Shown here piece by piece: positions 51,529-60,551 of a DNA stretch of 64,000 nucleotides. The translations under genes were made by a program, and so were the position numbers. The notes below the pieces were generated by a model. The model searched no databases and had not been told where the DNA came from. It saw only the letters and a list, made by a program, of their open reading frames with translations. The DNA comes from Bacillus norwichensis (GTDB taxonomy: Bacteria; Bacillota; Bacilli; Bacillales; Bacillaceae_C). The stretch's first letter is position 1. Each line of letters starts with the position of its first letter. The stretch covers positions 1 to 64,000 of the forward strand of contig NZ_JACSPV010000010.1 of the NCBI RefSeq assembly GCF_014836955.1. Direction: 5' to 3'.

Positions 51529-52092
51529 ATGGAAACAGCCCTTGTAAGTAAAGAATTAATGGAAAAGCTGAACAATCCGGACACAGCGGATTCATTGGAA
51601 AGGCTACTGGAACAATTACCTAGCATTGTCCAGAGAATGGATAAATTGGAGCAGCTCCTAACATCAGTAGAATCTGTCATGGCAGATGCAAAAACGATAG
51701 AAAAATTACAATTAAAGCTGGAGCATACGAATATTGATTGGAAAACACTTGAATCAGGCATACATTTGCTTGAAAAGCTGCCATCGCTGTTACAAATTAT
51801 AGATAAATTGGAGCAGGCTGCAGTTTTTGCAGAAGATGTGATGAAGGATGAGAAATCCATTCAATATCTTTTACAAAATGTTGAGGATTATATGAATCCA
51901 GTAAAAGATCGATTTTCACAAGGGAAGAGACTGTGGACAGAAGTAAGAAGTGAGGCTGAAAAAAACACCCGGCAAATATCAATGCTTACAATGATGAAAT
52001 GGATAAAAGAGCCTCAGGTGCAAAGACTTTTAGCTTATATTCAGGCATCTATCAACGTGATTCCAAATCTGGAAAATAGAAAGGAAGATTGA
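51529..52092 (+). CDS. DUF1641 domain protein of the sulfide oxidation operon
   Basis: A 187-residue, largely helical protein rich in Leu/Glu heptad-like stretches (MEKLNNPDTADSLERLLEQL; LESGIHLLEKLPSLLQIIDK). DUF1641 proteins are often encoded beside SQR-like flavoproteins or formate dehydrogenases and may assist membrane or partner binding. AGGGAGG precedes the ATG. Its stop codon overlaps the TTG start of the cstB-like gene (ATTGA), indicating coupling. Confidence 0.78.
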   Translation: METALVSKELMEKLNNPDTADSLERLLEQLPSIVQRMDKLEQLLTSVESVMADAKTIEKLQLKLEHTNIDWKTLESGIHLLEKLPSLLQIIDKLEQAAVFAEDVMKDEKSIQYLLQNVEDYMNPVKDRFSQGKRLWTEVRSEAEKNTRQISMLTMMKWIKEPQVQRLLAYIQASINVIPNLENRKED

Positions 52093-53504
52093 GCCGAGTG
52101 TTATTAAGGTATTTTTATGATGAATATCTTGCACATGCCTCATATATGGCTGGGTGTCAAAAAACAGGTGAAGCCATTGTCATCGATCCTTCAAGAAATA
52201 TTGATCAATACATTGAGACGGCAAAAGCTAATGGACTAAGGGTAATCGCCACTGCTGAAACGCATATACATGCTGACTTTGTCTCTGGGGCGAGGGAGCT
52301 GGAGGCCAGGACAGGAGCAAAAATATATGTATCGGATGAAGGCGGGGTAAATTGGAAGTATGACAATTTGATTAATGTGAACCATCAGTTATTAAAAGAT
52401 GGCGATGTTTTTAGCATCGGCCATCTGGAATTTGAAGTTATGCATACCCCTGGACATACCCCCGAGAGCATTTCCTTTTTTTTGACAGATACCGGGGGTG
52501 GGGCTGATCAGCCGATGGGTGTGTTTACAGGAGACTTCATTTTCGTCGGAGATGTTGGTCGCCCAGATTTATTAGAGACTGCGGTCGGGTATGAAGGGGC
52601 TGCTGAACAGGGAGCCGAGGAAATGTTTGCTTCCATTGAAAGATTCAAACAGCTCCCGGATTACTTGCAAATTTGGCCTGCGCATGGTGCAGGCAGTGCC
52701 TGTGGAAAGTCATTGGGGGCTGTACCATCTTCAACAGCAGGATATGAGAAAATGTTTAATCCAGCTTTACAACATCATGATGCAAAAACATTCTCGCGCG
52801 ATTTGCTGCATGGTCAGCCTGAACCGCCAAAATATTTTTCCATCATGAAGCGAGTTAATAAGACAGGACCTGCATTTAAAAGAGATCTGGCTGTGCCTTC
52901 AAAGTCAAATGACCAGTTCGACCTGATCAAATGGCTAATAAATGGTATAGTGATCGATACGAGGAATGTGGATGAATTTAGAAAAGGACATATTCCTGGA
53001 ACGATCAATATCCCATTTAATAAATCCTTTGTTAAATGGGCAGGGTGGCTTATAAACTATGATAAGCCCTTGTATTTGTTAGTGGAATCTGGAACAAAGA
53101 ATAAGTTGATGAATGCCTTATATTCGATTGGAATTGATCGAATAAGCGGTTATATGGATGTCGTTTCCGCAATAAGGAACCATCCCAACTTAGAAACATA
53201 CGAAGAAATACAGCCGGAGTATATAAATAATATAGAACACCCGGCAGTTTTGGATGTCCGGAATGGAGACGAATGGGAGCTTGGCTGCATACCAGGGGCA
53301 GAACATATTATGTTGGGCACTTTACCAGACCGTTTGGATGAAGTGCCACGGGATTGTCCGATTGTTGTATATTGTGCTTCTGGAGGTCGGTCAGCAATGG
53401 CAGCAAGTATTTTACAGGCAAACGGAGTAAAAGATATCTATAGTCTTAGAGGTGGATACTCTTTGTGGAAAAAACAGAGAGAAGTCTCCACCAAACCAAT
53501 TTGA
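52089..53504 (+). CDS. cstB: Persulfide dioxygenase-sulfurtransferase (CstB-like)
   Basis: A 471-residue fusion. Residues 1-250 are a metallo-beta-lactamase fold Fe(II) persulfide dioxygenase, with AETHIHADFVSG, MHTPGHTPESISF and GDFIFVGDVGRPDL as metal and substrate ligands. Residues ~270-360 are a rhodanese-like domain without a catalytic Cys loop, and ~375-471 an active rhodanese with YCASGGRSAM. This three-domain order is that of Staphylococcus aureus CstB, which turns low-molecular-weight persulfides into thiosulfate. Start TTG 52089 overlaps the previous stop. It is the third gene of the sulfide operon and ends at a terminator. Confidence 0.9.
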   Translation: MSRVLLRYFYDEYLAHASYMAGCQKTGEAIVIDPSRNIDQYIETAKANGLRVIATAETHIHADFVSGARELEARTGAKIYVSDEGGVNWKYDNLINVNHQLLKDGDVFSIGHLEFEVMHTPGHTPESISFFLTDTGGGADQPMGVFTGDFIFVGDVGRPDLLETAVGYEGAAEQGAEEMFASIERFKQLPDYLQIWPAHGAGSACGKSLGAVPSSTAGYEKMFNPALQHHDAKTFSRDLLHGQPEPPKYFSIMKRVNKTGPAFKRDLAVPSKSNDQFDLIKWLINGIVIDTRNVDEFRKGHIPGTINIPFNKSFVKWAGWLINYDKPLYLLVESGTKNKLMNALYSIGIDRISGYMDVVSAIRNHPNLETYEEIQPEYINNIEHPAVLDVRNGDEWELGCIPGAEHIMLGTLPDRLDEVPRDCPIVVYCASGGRSAMAASILQANGVKDIYSLRGGYSLWKKQREVSTKPI

Positions 53505-53516
53505 ATATAAATTGTG

Positions 53517-53541
53517 CCCGGTTTCGCCGGGCTTTTTATAT
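53517..53541 (+). terminator. Terminator of the sulfide oxidation operon
   Basis: GCCCGG/CCGGGC stem with a TTTCG-type loop followed by TTTTTAT. Confidence 0.9.
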
Positions 53542-53582
53542 TGTATAATGGTAAAAAAGTGACACGAAGGGAGAATCGGATC

Positions 53583-54221
53583 ATTATTAGATCATTGAAT
53601 GTGGGCAGGCCGCAGCTGATTGGGAATCCATTTGGACAGGTAATCAATTCCGGAATTAGAAAAAAGCCTGTTTCTTCAGCATATCTTTATACATCTGGCT
53701 TTGAAAATGATGATGTTGCGGACAATGAAAGTCATGGTGGTATAGATCGTGCTGTTTGTTTTTATCCCTTTGAACATTATGCGGATTGGAACTCACTCTC
53801 AGGTACAGAGCTGGCTATACCCGCTTTTGGAGAAAATATGACCATCACCGGATTTACAGAAGATGATATATACATCGGTGATATTTTTCAAATTGGCGAT
53901 GCAAAAGTTGAAATCACCCAAAGTAGGATCCCTTGCGCTAAAGTGGATATTTCCAACCGGATCCGGGGATTATTTGAACAATTTATTCTGACCGGAAAAG
54001 CAGGTTATTTCGGAAGAGTACTGGAGGAAGGTATGATAGAAGAAACATCGGAGATTACTTTGATTGATCGACAGAAACATACCATTTCAGTCAGGGGCTT
54101 GCACCATTTATTTTTTCATGACCGCCAGAATGCTGCGGAGATTGAGAGGGTCATAGAAATCAATGGGATTGCTGAGGATATGCGGACAAGGCTCAAAAGA
54201 CTCCTGAAAAAACACCAATAA
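53583..54221 (+). CDS. MOSC-domain protein (YiiM family)
   Basis: A ~212-residue protein with a MOSC domain (about 1-140; ESHGGIDRAVCFYPFEHY, PAFGENMTITG, SRIPCAKVDI with the conserved Cys) and a C-terminal 3-alpha domain. YiiM-type proteins bind molybdopterin and reduce N-hydroxylated bases; here function is by family only. The start is unclear: AAGGGAG (53567-53573) is correctly spaced only for ATT 53583 or ATC 53580, while the first in-frame TTG is at 53595 (21 bases away). The frame upstream to 53514 runs through the terminator. A Moco operon is present elsewhere in the window. Confidence 0.82.
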   Translation: MIRSLNVGRPQLIGNPFGQVINSGIRKKPVSSAYLYTSGFENDDVADNESHGGIDRAVCFYPFEHYADWNSLSGTELAIPAFGENMTITGFTEDDIYIGDIFQIGDAKVEITQSRIPCAKVDISNRIRGLFEQFILTGKAGYFGRVLEEGMIEETSEITLIDRQKHTISVRGLHHLFFHDRQNAAEIERVIEINGIAEDMRTRLKRLLKKHQ

Positions 54222-54240
54222 TAATGATTTCATTAACGTC

Positions 54241-54276
54241 GCTTTGGTAATTGATTACCGAAGCTTTTTTGTTTTT
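54241..54276 (+). terminator. Terminator of the MOSC gene
   Basis: GCTTTGGTAAT/ATTACCGAAGC stem (one G-T pair) with a 2-base loop, followed by TTTTTTG. Confidence 0.85.
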
Positions 54277-54478
54277 GGGAAAAATAACTAACCTAAGTCT
54301 GCCGGAGCTGAAGGATGTGGTGTGGCTTGTTGTTAGTGAAGTGGAGACAACTAAGTGGATTTTGTCAATCGCAGCAGAAGGCAAAGGCTGCCTGCTTTGC
54401 TCCGATAACAAACACTTCACACATTCTTTGTATCTCATTATAATAACTCCGCCTTGCTTTCCTTTTGCCAATACAACG

Positions 54479-54500
54479 TTTCGCTACACATGTAGCGAAA
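54479..54500. promoter_or_regulatory. Perfect 10-bp-arm palindrome upstream of acxA
   Basis: TTTCGCTACA and TGTAGCGAAA separated by CA. It has no T tract and lies about 255 bases upstream of the sigma-54 promoter, a typical distance for an enhancer-binding protein site. Assignment to the regulator at 61251 is conjecture. Confidence 0.4.
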
Positions 54501-54529
54501 GGATACAGTTAATTTCATTTCTTTCAAAC

Positions 54530-54700
54530 AAACAAATTCGCCTTGGCTTATTTGCGCCCAGATTTTAACTAGTTCCGCTCGATACATTTCCTCTGAAAAT
54601 CTGTGGCATCCGCCGGATGCTTTAACTAGATTCAGCTGGGGCTTGTCCCCACTGATGGAATACCGGCACACTTACAAAAGTGGGAGACTTCCGGCGAATA
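54530..54700 (-). repeat. Dispersed hairpin repeat, copy C (long form, reverse orientation)
   Basis: Read on the minus strand it has TTTTGTAAGTG, an imperfect hairpin TCAGTGGGG/CCCC.GCTGA, then CATCCGGCGGATGCCACAGA and GAGGAAATGTATCGAGCGG, followed by ATCTGGGCGCAAATAAGCC. Homologous to the copies at 10.1 and 32.2 kb. The 77-codon minus-strand frame across it is not conserved between copies. Confidence 0.7.
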
Positions 54701-54753
54701 AAGCTTAACCAAATACCGAAATTGCTTTTCTTTATTTTATTCTCGGAAACAGG

Positions 54754-54771
54754 TTGGTATGCTTTTTGCAA
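54754..54771 (+). promoter_or_regulatory. Sigma-54 (-24/-12) promoter of acxABC
   Basis: TTGGTATGCTTTTTGCAA has the invariant GG and GC dinucleotides separated by exactly 10 bases and the TTGCA -12 element. It lies 40 bases before the acxA start codon. A sigma-54-dependent activator is encoded at the other end of the cluster. Confidence 0.8.
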
Positions 54772-54810
54772 TTATAATCTTTAATTCAATGGAAAGGAGA
54801 GAAAAACAAT

Positions 54811-56946
54811 TTGGCAAAGTCACAGATTCTTGCGATTGACGCTGGCGGAACAATGACAGACACCTTTATAATCGATGAAACGGGGGATTTTGTTGTAGGA
54901 AAAGCCCAAACTACACCGATGGATGAGCATATAGGGCTGTTGAACTCTGCCAAAGACGCATTGGGACAATGGGAGGTAGAAGTGGAACAGGAGTTTCCCA
55001 ATTTGCGGGCTGGGGTTTATTCCGGTACCGCCATGCTTAATCGTCTTGTATCCAGAGTTGGACGCCGTGTTGGATTAGTAGTGAATAAAGGAATGGAAGA
55101 TAACCACCGCATGGGAAGGGGGATTCAATCCTATCTAGGTTATTCCTATTCTGACCGGATTCATATTAACACACATCATTTTGACCCACCGTTAGTACCG
55201 CGAAAATGGACTATTGGCATCACCGAAAGAGTAGATATGTTTGGGAATGTTGTCATTCCGCTATATGAGCATGAAATTGAACCAGCTATTCAAAAGCTAA
55301 TAAATGAAGATGTCGAAGCGATTGTCATTAGTTTACTCCACTCATACAAGCATCCAGAACACGAGAGAAAAATCAGAGACATGGCAAAAGAGTTAATTCA
55401 GAAAGCAAAAAAGGATATTCAGGTCTTTGCAACAGTCGATTATTATCCAGTGAGAAAAGAATCTCACAGGACAAACACAACAATTGTAGAAGCCTATGCC
55501 GCTGAGCCATCTAGAAAAACTTTGGAAAGAATAGATCAAGCTTTAAAAGAAAATGGAACCGATTTCAATTTGAGGATTATGGCCAGTCATGGTGGAACCA
55601 TCAGTATAAAAGCAAATGAGCTAGCTAGGACATGTGTTTCTGGCCCAATAGGGGGAATGGTTGGAGCAAAATATTTAGCGGAAAGTCTCGGGCTTAAAAA
55701 TGTAGCATGTTCGGATATTGGAGGAACAAGTTTTGATATTGGACTGATTACACAAGGGGACCTTGCCATTAATTCCAGCCCCGATATGGCCAGACTAGTC
55801 TTATCTTTGCCTCTAGTGTCAATGGATACAACAGGTGCAGGGACCGGGAGCTATGTAAGAATCGATCCAAACTATGGAAATCTGACACTAGGTCCAGATA
55901 GCGCGGGATCACTTGTAGGAGTATGCAACCCCGAAGGAGGCATTGAAACTGTTACTGTTTCTGACTGCCATGTTGTGATTGGTATGATCAATCCAGATAA
56001 TTTTATTGGTGGTGCAATTAAACTGTCGCGTGAACGGGCATACCATGCCGTTAAAACTCAAATTGCAGATCCCCTTGGGTTACCCGTCGAGGAAGCGGCA
56101 CTGGGAGTTATAGAATTACTTGAATCACAACTTCGAAACTATTTAGAATCAATGATTCTTGGCAAGGGGTATTCGCCATCTCAGTATGTTTGTTTTTCCT
56201 ATGGAGGGGGAGGCCCGTTACATACAGCTGGTTACACTAAAGGACTGGGCTTTGAAGACATACTAATCCCTGCATGGGCTGCTGGATTCTCTGCATTTGG
56301 ATGCGGTGCTGCGGATTTCGAATACCGCTATGACAAAACTTTGGACTTGAATGTAGACGAGGATGCGGATAGCCAGACTGTTATGAAGGTTGGAAAAGAA
56401 TTACAGTCTTCATGGAACGAGCTTAAGGAGAAAGTGACAGAAGAATTCAGGAAAAATGACTATTCGCCTGAGGATGTGAACTTCCGTCTCCTTTATCGTA
56501 TGCAGTATCAAGGACAGCTCAATGATTTGGAAATTGAAGCGCCGATAAAAGAATTTAAAAATGAAGATGACTTTGAAACATTGGTTAAAACCTTTGAGGA
56601 CATGTACACAAGAGTCTATGCCAAATCAGCCTTGTCCCCAGAACTCGGTTATTCTATTACCGGTGCGATTGTTCGCGGAGTTGTTGATGTACCGAAGCCG
56701 GAGATTCCGTCTGAGCCTTTGGATGGGGAGACGCCTCCAAAAGAAGCTTTCATAGGGACACGCCAGGTCTATTGGACAGATGGATGGCAATACGCCGATA
56801 TTTACGAGATGGAAAAACTGATTCCTGGGAACCGAATTAAGGCATTTTCTATCGTGGAATCAACAGCAACAACTTTGGTTGTTCCAACAGGGTTTGAAGC
56901 TTATTTGGATGAGAACCGAATTTTCCATCTGAAGGAATTAAAATAA
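54811..56946 (+). CDS. acxA: Acetone carboxylase beta subunit (HyuA-like ATPase)
   Basis: ATP-hydrolysing subunit of acetone carboxylase, which converts acetone and bicarbonate to acetoacetate. The 711 residues contain the hydantoinase A N-terminal domain (about 5-180, starting AIDAGGTMTDTFI) and the main ATPase domain (about 200-500) with ACSDIGGTSFDIGL as a second nucleotide loop, and a C-terminal domain. Length is close to Xanthobacter AcxA (717). The cluster with AcxB and the small gamma subunit separates it from hydantoinases. The TTG start follows GGAAAGGAG. It is preceded by a sigma-54 promoter. Confidence 0.92.
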   Translation: MAKSQILAIDAGGTMTDTFIIDETGDFVVGKAQTTPMDEHIGLLNSAKDALGQWEVEVEQEFPNLRAGVYSGTAMLNRLVSRVGRRVGLVVNKGMEDNHRMGRGIQSYLGYSYSDRIHINTHHFDPPLVPRKWTIGITERVDMFGNVVIPLYEHEIEPAIQKLINEDVEAIVISLLHSYKHPEHERKIRDMAKELIQKAKKDIQVFATVDYYPVRKESHRTNTTIVEAYAAEPSRKTLERIDQALKENGTDFNLRIMASHGGTISIKANELARTCVSGPIGGMVGAKYLAESLGLKNVACSDIGGTSFDIGLITQGDLAINSSPDMARLVLSLPLVSMDTTGAGTGSYVRIDPNYGNLTLGPDSAGSLVGVCNPEGGIETVTVSDCHVVIGMINPDNFIGGAIKLSRERAYHAVKTQIADPLGLPVEEAALGVIELLESQLRNYLESMILGKGYSPSQYVCFSYGGGGPLHTAGYTKGLGFEDILIPAWAAGFSAFGCGAADFEYRYDKTLDLNVDEDADSQTVMKVGKELQSSWNELKEKVTEEFRKNDYSPEDVNFRLLYRMQYQGQLNDLEIEAPIKEFKNEDDFETLVKTFEDMYTRVYAKSALSPELGYSITGAIVRGVVDVPKPEIPSEPLDGETPPKEAFIGTRQVYWTDGWQYADIYEMEKLIPGNRIKAFSIVESTATTLVVPTGFEAYLDENRIFHLKELK

Positions 56947-56968
56947 TCAATGCGAGGAGGTATTCAAC

Positions 56969-59254
56969 TTGGCAAAAGCAATAGGTAGTGTTCTACCAAA
57001 AACACAAAAACCGATCGGCTGGGGTGGAAAGTCATTAAAGCAAATGCGTCATGATATGACAGAAATAAGTAAAGAAACGGGGCATTATGCTGGATTGACT
57101 TCCTTGCCATTAAAAGAGTCAGATCCAATAAAGTTTGAGAAGATTTATTCAAAACTTCGCGGCGGGGTCGTTCATGCAAGGGAAACGGCTAAGAAAGTGG
57201 CTGCTTCTCCCATTGTAGAGCAGGAAGGTGAACTATGTTTCAGTTTGTACTCTCCTGAAGCGGACTCTATTGTTACATCGACAGGGATTATTATTCACGT
57301 CGGAACAATGGGAGCAGCAATAAAATTTATGATTGAAAATGATTATGAAGAGAATCCAGGAATCGCTGATAGAGATATTTTCTGTAACAATGACAATCAT
57401 GTTGGAAACGTGCATACATGTGATGTTCATACACTGGTTCCTATTTTTTGGGAAGATGAGATTGTCGGTTGGGTAGGTGGGGTTACCCATGTTATTGATA
57501 CAGGAGCTTCCGCCCCCGGAAGCATGCCGATGGGCCCTGTACAGCGTTATGATGACGGTTACCAAGTAACCTGCCGGAAAATCGGACAAGATGATGTCTT
57601 ATCAAAGGATTGGCTTCTAGAAAGCACTCGTTCCGTAAGAGCGGTGAAATATTGGACTCTGGATGAAAAAACACGTGTTGCAGGCTGCCATATGATCCGT
57701 GATCTTGTTTTGGACGTTATTCAAGAAGAAGGTATTGACACGTACAAAACATTTATCCGAGAAATTATCGAAGATGGTCGCCGCGGGTTTGTCAATCAGG
57801 TAAAAACCATGCTAATACCGGGGAAATATCGTCAGGTCTCATTCAGCGACGTGCAGTTTAAGGGCTTGGACCTGCCAAAATTTGCTCAGGTGGACACGAT
57901 TATGCATTCACCATCCGAAATCACTGTCCATAAGGATGCAAAGCTAGAAATTGATTTTGAAGGAGCAAGCCGTTGGGGATGGCATCCGTTTAATGCTACT
58001 CCAGTTTCTATGACAAGCGGTATCTGGGTTATGCTGTCACAAACACTTGTGCCAAATGACCGGATCAATGATGGCGCTTACTATGCTAGTAAATTTGGTA
58101 CTCCTTTAGGTTCGTGGCTAAACCCTGATGACATTCGTTCTGCCCACTCTAACACATGGCATGCACTTGTAGCGGCTTGGTCACCATTATGGCGGGGTTT
58201 AAGTCGAGCATACTATGGGCGCGGATATCTGGAAGAAGTCAATGCAGGAAATGCCCATACTTCCAACTGGCTGATGGGAGGCGGAATCGATCAATATGGA
58301 GGCCTTTCCGCCCTTAATAGCTTTGAGACTGCTGCCTGCGGTGTAGGAGCAAGCGCGGTTAATGATGGTATTAGTCATACAGCGGCTTTATGGAACCCGG
58401 AAGGTGATATGGGGGACATGGAAATATGGGAACTTCTTGAACCGCTTGTATACATGGGAAGGGAAATATTACCTGGATCAGGCGGTGCTGGAAAATACCG
58501 CGGCGGTAACGGATGGCAGTCACTGCGTTTGGGCTGGGGCGCGAAAGAATGGACAATGTTTGTTGCTGGTGCTGGTGTAATGGCGACAGATTGCGGATTA
58601 ATGGGGGGGTATCCAGCTTCCTCAGGTTATCGTTTTACAGCTTATAACACTAATTTAAAAGAGAGGATTGAAAAGAGACAGCCTTTGCCACTTGGAGGCG
58701 ATATAGATCCAGACAATCCGCTTTATGAGGAAAATATGGAAGCTGAGGTCATTCACCGTGACAGACAGACTTGCTCCACACAGGAAGAATTTGGTGATTA
58801 TGACCTCATCATGAACTATTTGCGTGGAGGTCCAGGATATGGAGACCCAATTGAACGTAATCCCAAAGATGTGGAAGCGGATTTAAACCAAAGACATATT
58901 CTCCTGCGTTATGCTGAAAAAGTGTTTGGATGTGTGTTTAAAGAAAAAGACGGTATGTATACAGTTGATATCAAGGCAACCGAGAAAAAACGGAAAGCAA
59001 TCCGGAAAGAACGCTTAAAAAGAAGTATCCCTGCACGGGAATGGTTCAATCAGGAGAAGCAAAATATACTCGATCAAAAAGCATCATTGCAAGTAAGAAA
59101 TATGTATGCTGAAAGCTTCGCCCTGAGTGAAAAATTCACAAATGACTTTAAAGAATTTTGGACATTACCTGAGGACTGGATAATTCATGAAGAAGAATTA
59201 AATATGCCTAAGCTTGGAAAGCATATCAATCGCTTCAAGACAGGGGTGAAATAA
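56969..59254 (+). CDS. acxB: Acetone carboxylase alpha subunit (HyuB-like)
   Basis: Catalytic alpha subunit of 761 residues, Mn-containing in the characterised enzymes. The hydantoinase B fold is spread over residues ~60-620: GELCFSLYSPEADSIVTSTG, FCNNDNHVGNVHTCDVHTL, GGVTHVIDTGASAPGSMPMG and the late PGSGGAGKYRGGNGWQSLRL. The His-rich ND-NHVGN stretch is the likely metal region. It starts at TTG 56969 behind GAGGAGG, 22 bases after acxA, and is followed within 1 base by acxC. Length close to Xanthobacter AcxB (776). Confidence 0.92.
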   Translation: MAKAIGSVLPKTQKPIGWGGKSLKQMRHDMTEISKETGHYAGLTSLPLKESDPIKFEKIYSKLRGGVVHARETAKKVAASPIVEQEGELCFSLYSPEADSIVTSTGIIIHVGTMGAAIKFMIENDYEENPGIADRDIFCNNDNHVGNVHTCDVHTLVPIFWEDEIVGWVGGVTHVIDTGASAPGSMPMGPVQRYDDGYQVTCRKIGQDDVLSKDWLLESTRSVRAVKYWTLDEKTRVAGCHMIRDLVLDVIQEEGIDTYKTFIREIIEDGRRGFVNQVKTMLIPGKYRQVSFSDVQFKGLDLPKFAQVDTIMHSPSEITVHKDAKLEIDFEGASRWGWHPFNATPVSMTSGIWVMLSQTLVPNDRINDGAYYASKFGTPLGSWLNPDDIRSAHSNTWHALVAAWSPLWRGLSRAYYGRGYLEEVNAGNAHTSNWLMGGGIDQYGGLSALNSFETAACGVGASAVNDGISHTAALWNPEGDMGDMEIWELLEPLVYMGREILPGSGGAGKYRGGNGWQSLRLGWGAKEWTMFVAGAGVMATDCGLMGGYPASSGYRFTAYNTNLKERIEKRQPLPLGGDIDPDNPLYEENMEAEVIHRDRQTCSTQEEFGDYDLIMNYLRGGPGYGDPIERNPKDVEADLNQRHILLRYAEKVFGCVFKEKDGMYTVDIKATEKKRKAIRKERLKRSIPAREWFNQEKQNILDQKASLQVRNMYAESFALSEKFTNDFKEFWTLPEDWIIHEEELNMPKLGKHINRFKTGVK

Positions 59255-59255
59255 C

Positions 59256-59756
59256 ATGGCAAAATACGATAAGAAGTTAATCGGGGAACTAATTGATGGA
59301 ACATTAGATTTCTATCAATTAAAAACTATGATGTCTTCCCATAAAGACAAAGATAGGTTCGCTATTTATTTAAGTGTCATGCAAGAAAGGGTTCCTTGGG
59401 ATGACCCAATTTTACTACCTATTGGAGAGCATTTGTTTATTGTTCAAAAAAAAGATGGAGAGCGGATTGTGAAATGTGACTGCGGATATGAATTCTGCCA
59501 TTACAAAGATAATTGGAAACTACATGCCAATATATTTGTGCGGGATACTGAAGAAAAAATGAATGAAATATACCCTAAATTGATGTCGCCTGATACAGAA
59601 TGGCAAGTATTAAGAGAATATTATTGCCCAGGCTGTGCTTCCCAATTGGAGGTTGAGGCCGTTACCCCTTGGTACCCGGTGATTAAGGACTTTGAGCCGG
59701 ATATCGATACATTTTATAACGAATGGATCAATACTCCATTACCAGGCAAATCCTGA
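59256..59756 (+). CDS. acxC: Acetone carboxylase gamma subunit
   Basis: A 166-residue small subunit. It has a zinc-ribbon-like pattern: CDCGYEFCHYKDNW and later YYCPGCASQLEVEAV. This protein is specific to acetone (and acetophenone-like) carboxylases and so identifies the cluster. Usual length is about 165-180. It begins just after acxB, and a strong hairpin follows it before scoA. Confidence 0.92.
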   Translation: MAKYDKKLIGELIDGTLDFYQLKTMMSSHKDKDRFAIYLSVMQERVPWDDPILLPIGEHLFIVQKKDGERIVKCDCGYEFCHYKDNWKLHANIFVRDTEEKMNEIYPKLMSPDTEWQVLREYYCPGCASQLEVEAVTPWYPVIKDFEPDIDTFYNEWINTPLPGKS

Positions 59757-59766
59757 TATGCATCTG

Positions 59767-59798
59767 GCGACGGTTAAAAACCGTCGCCTTTTGTGAAA
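59767..59798 (+). terminator. Hairpin between acxC and scoA
   Basis: GGCGACGGTT/AACCGTCGCC, a 10-bp perfect stem with a 3-base loop, then TTTTGTG. The T tract is short, so partial read-through into scoAB is plausible. Confidence 0.75.
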
Positions 59799-59822
59799 AA
59801 AATTAAGGAAGGGGGGAGCAGC

Positions 59823-60551
59823 TTGAAAGAGATTCTGACATCATTTGAAGAAGCAATAAAAGATATACATGACGGTGCTGCGATTATGGTAGGAGGGTTC
59901 GGCTTAGTTGGAATACCCGAGAATCTCATTAAAGCATTGGCTAAAGAAGGAGCTAGAAATTTAACTATTATTTCAAATAACTGTGGAGTTGATGATTGGG
60001 GGCTTGGACTATTATTGAGGAATAAACAAATAAAAAAAATCATTGGCTCATATGTAGGTGAAAATAAAGAGTTCGAACGGCAAGTATTAGCCGGCGAAAT
60101 TGAAGTTCAGTTAACACCTCAAGGTTCACTCGCAGAAAAAATTCGTGCTGGTGGATCAGGAATCCCTGCGTTTTATACTCCTGCTGGTGTCGGCACTGCC
60201 ATTTCTGAAGAGCGCGAAGTGAGAAATTTTAACGAAAAATATTACTTGTTGGAAGAAGCACTGACAGCGGATTTCAGTCTCATTTATGCTGAGAAAGCAG
60301 ACCGAATGGGGAATTTGATATTTAACAAGACAGCAAGAAACTTTAATCCGATGATGGCCGCTGCTAGTAGAGTTACAATTGCAGAGGTAGGTGAAATTGT
60401 TGAGGTAGGACAACTTGATCCCAATACTGTCCACACCCCTGGCGTTTATGTACAAAAAATGATCATCGGGCAGCAAGAAAAGCGGATCGAACGTTTGACT
60501 GTAAGAAATGAATCGATTCGGGGAAGGGGGAATGAACTTGAATCAAAATAA
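59823..60551 (+). CDS. scoA: 3-oxoacid CoA-transferase subunit A
   Basis: Alpha subunit of a two-subunit succinyl-CoA:acetoacetate CoA-transferase. [22 protein letters not shown] is the CoA-binding glycine motif, and [23 protein letters not shown] and EGELEVQ-like [19 protein letters not shown] are family signatures. Start is TTG 59823, where AAGGGGGGAG is correctly placed; the frame is open from 59793. scoB overlaps its end by 20 bases. Converts the acetoacetate made by AcxABC into acetoacetyl-CoA. Confidence 0.93.
   Translation: MKEILTSFEEAIKDIHDGAAIMVGGFGLVGIPENLIKALAKEGARNLTIISNNCGVDDWGLGLLLRNKQIKKIIGSYVGENKEFERQVLAGEIEVQLTPQGSLAEKIRAGGSGIPAFYTPAGVGTAISEEREVRNFNEKYYLLEEALTADFSLIYAEKADRMGNLIFNKTARNFNPMMAAASRVTIAEVGEIVEVGQLDPNTVHTPGVYVQKMIIGQQEKRIERLTVRNESIRGRGNELESK

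Noticed and set aside
54438-54671. 77-codon minus-strand frame upstream of acxA
   Set aside because: It coincides with repeat copy C, and the frame is not kept in the copies at 32.2 and 10.1 kb, so it is unlikely to be a real protein.
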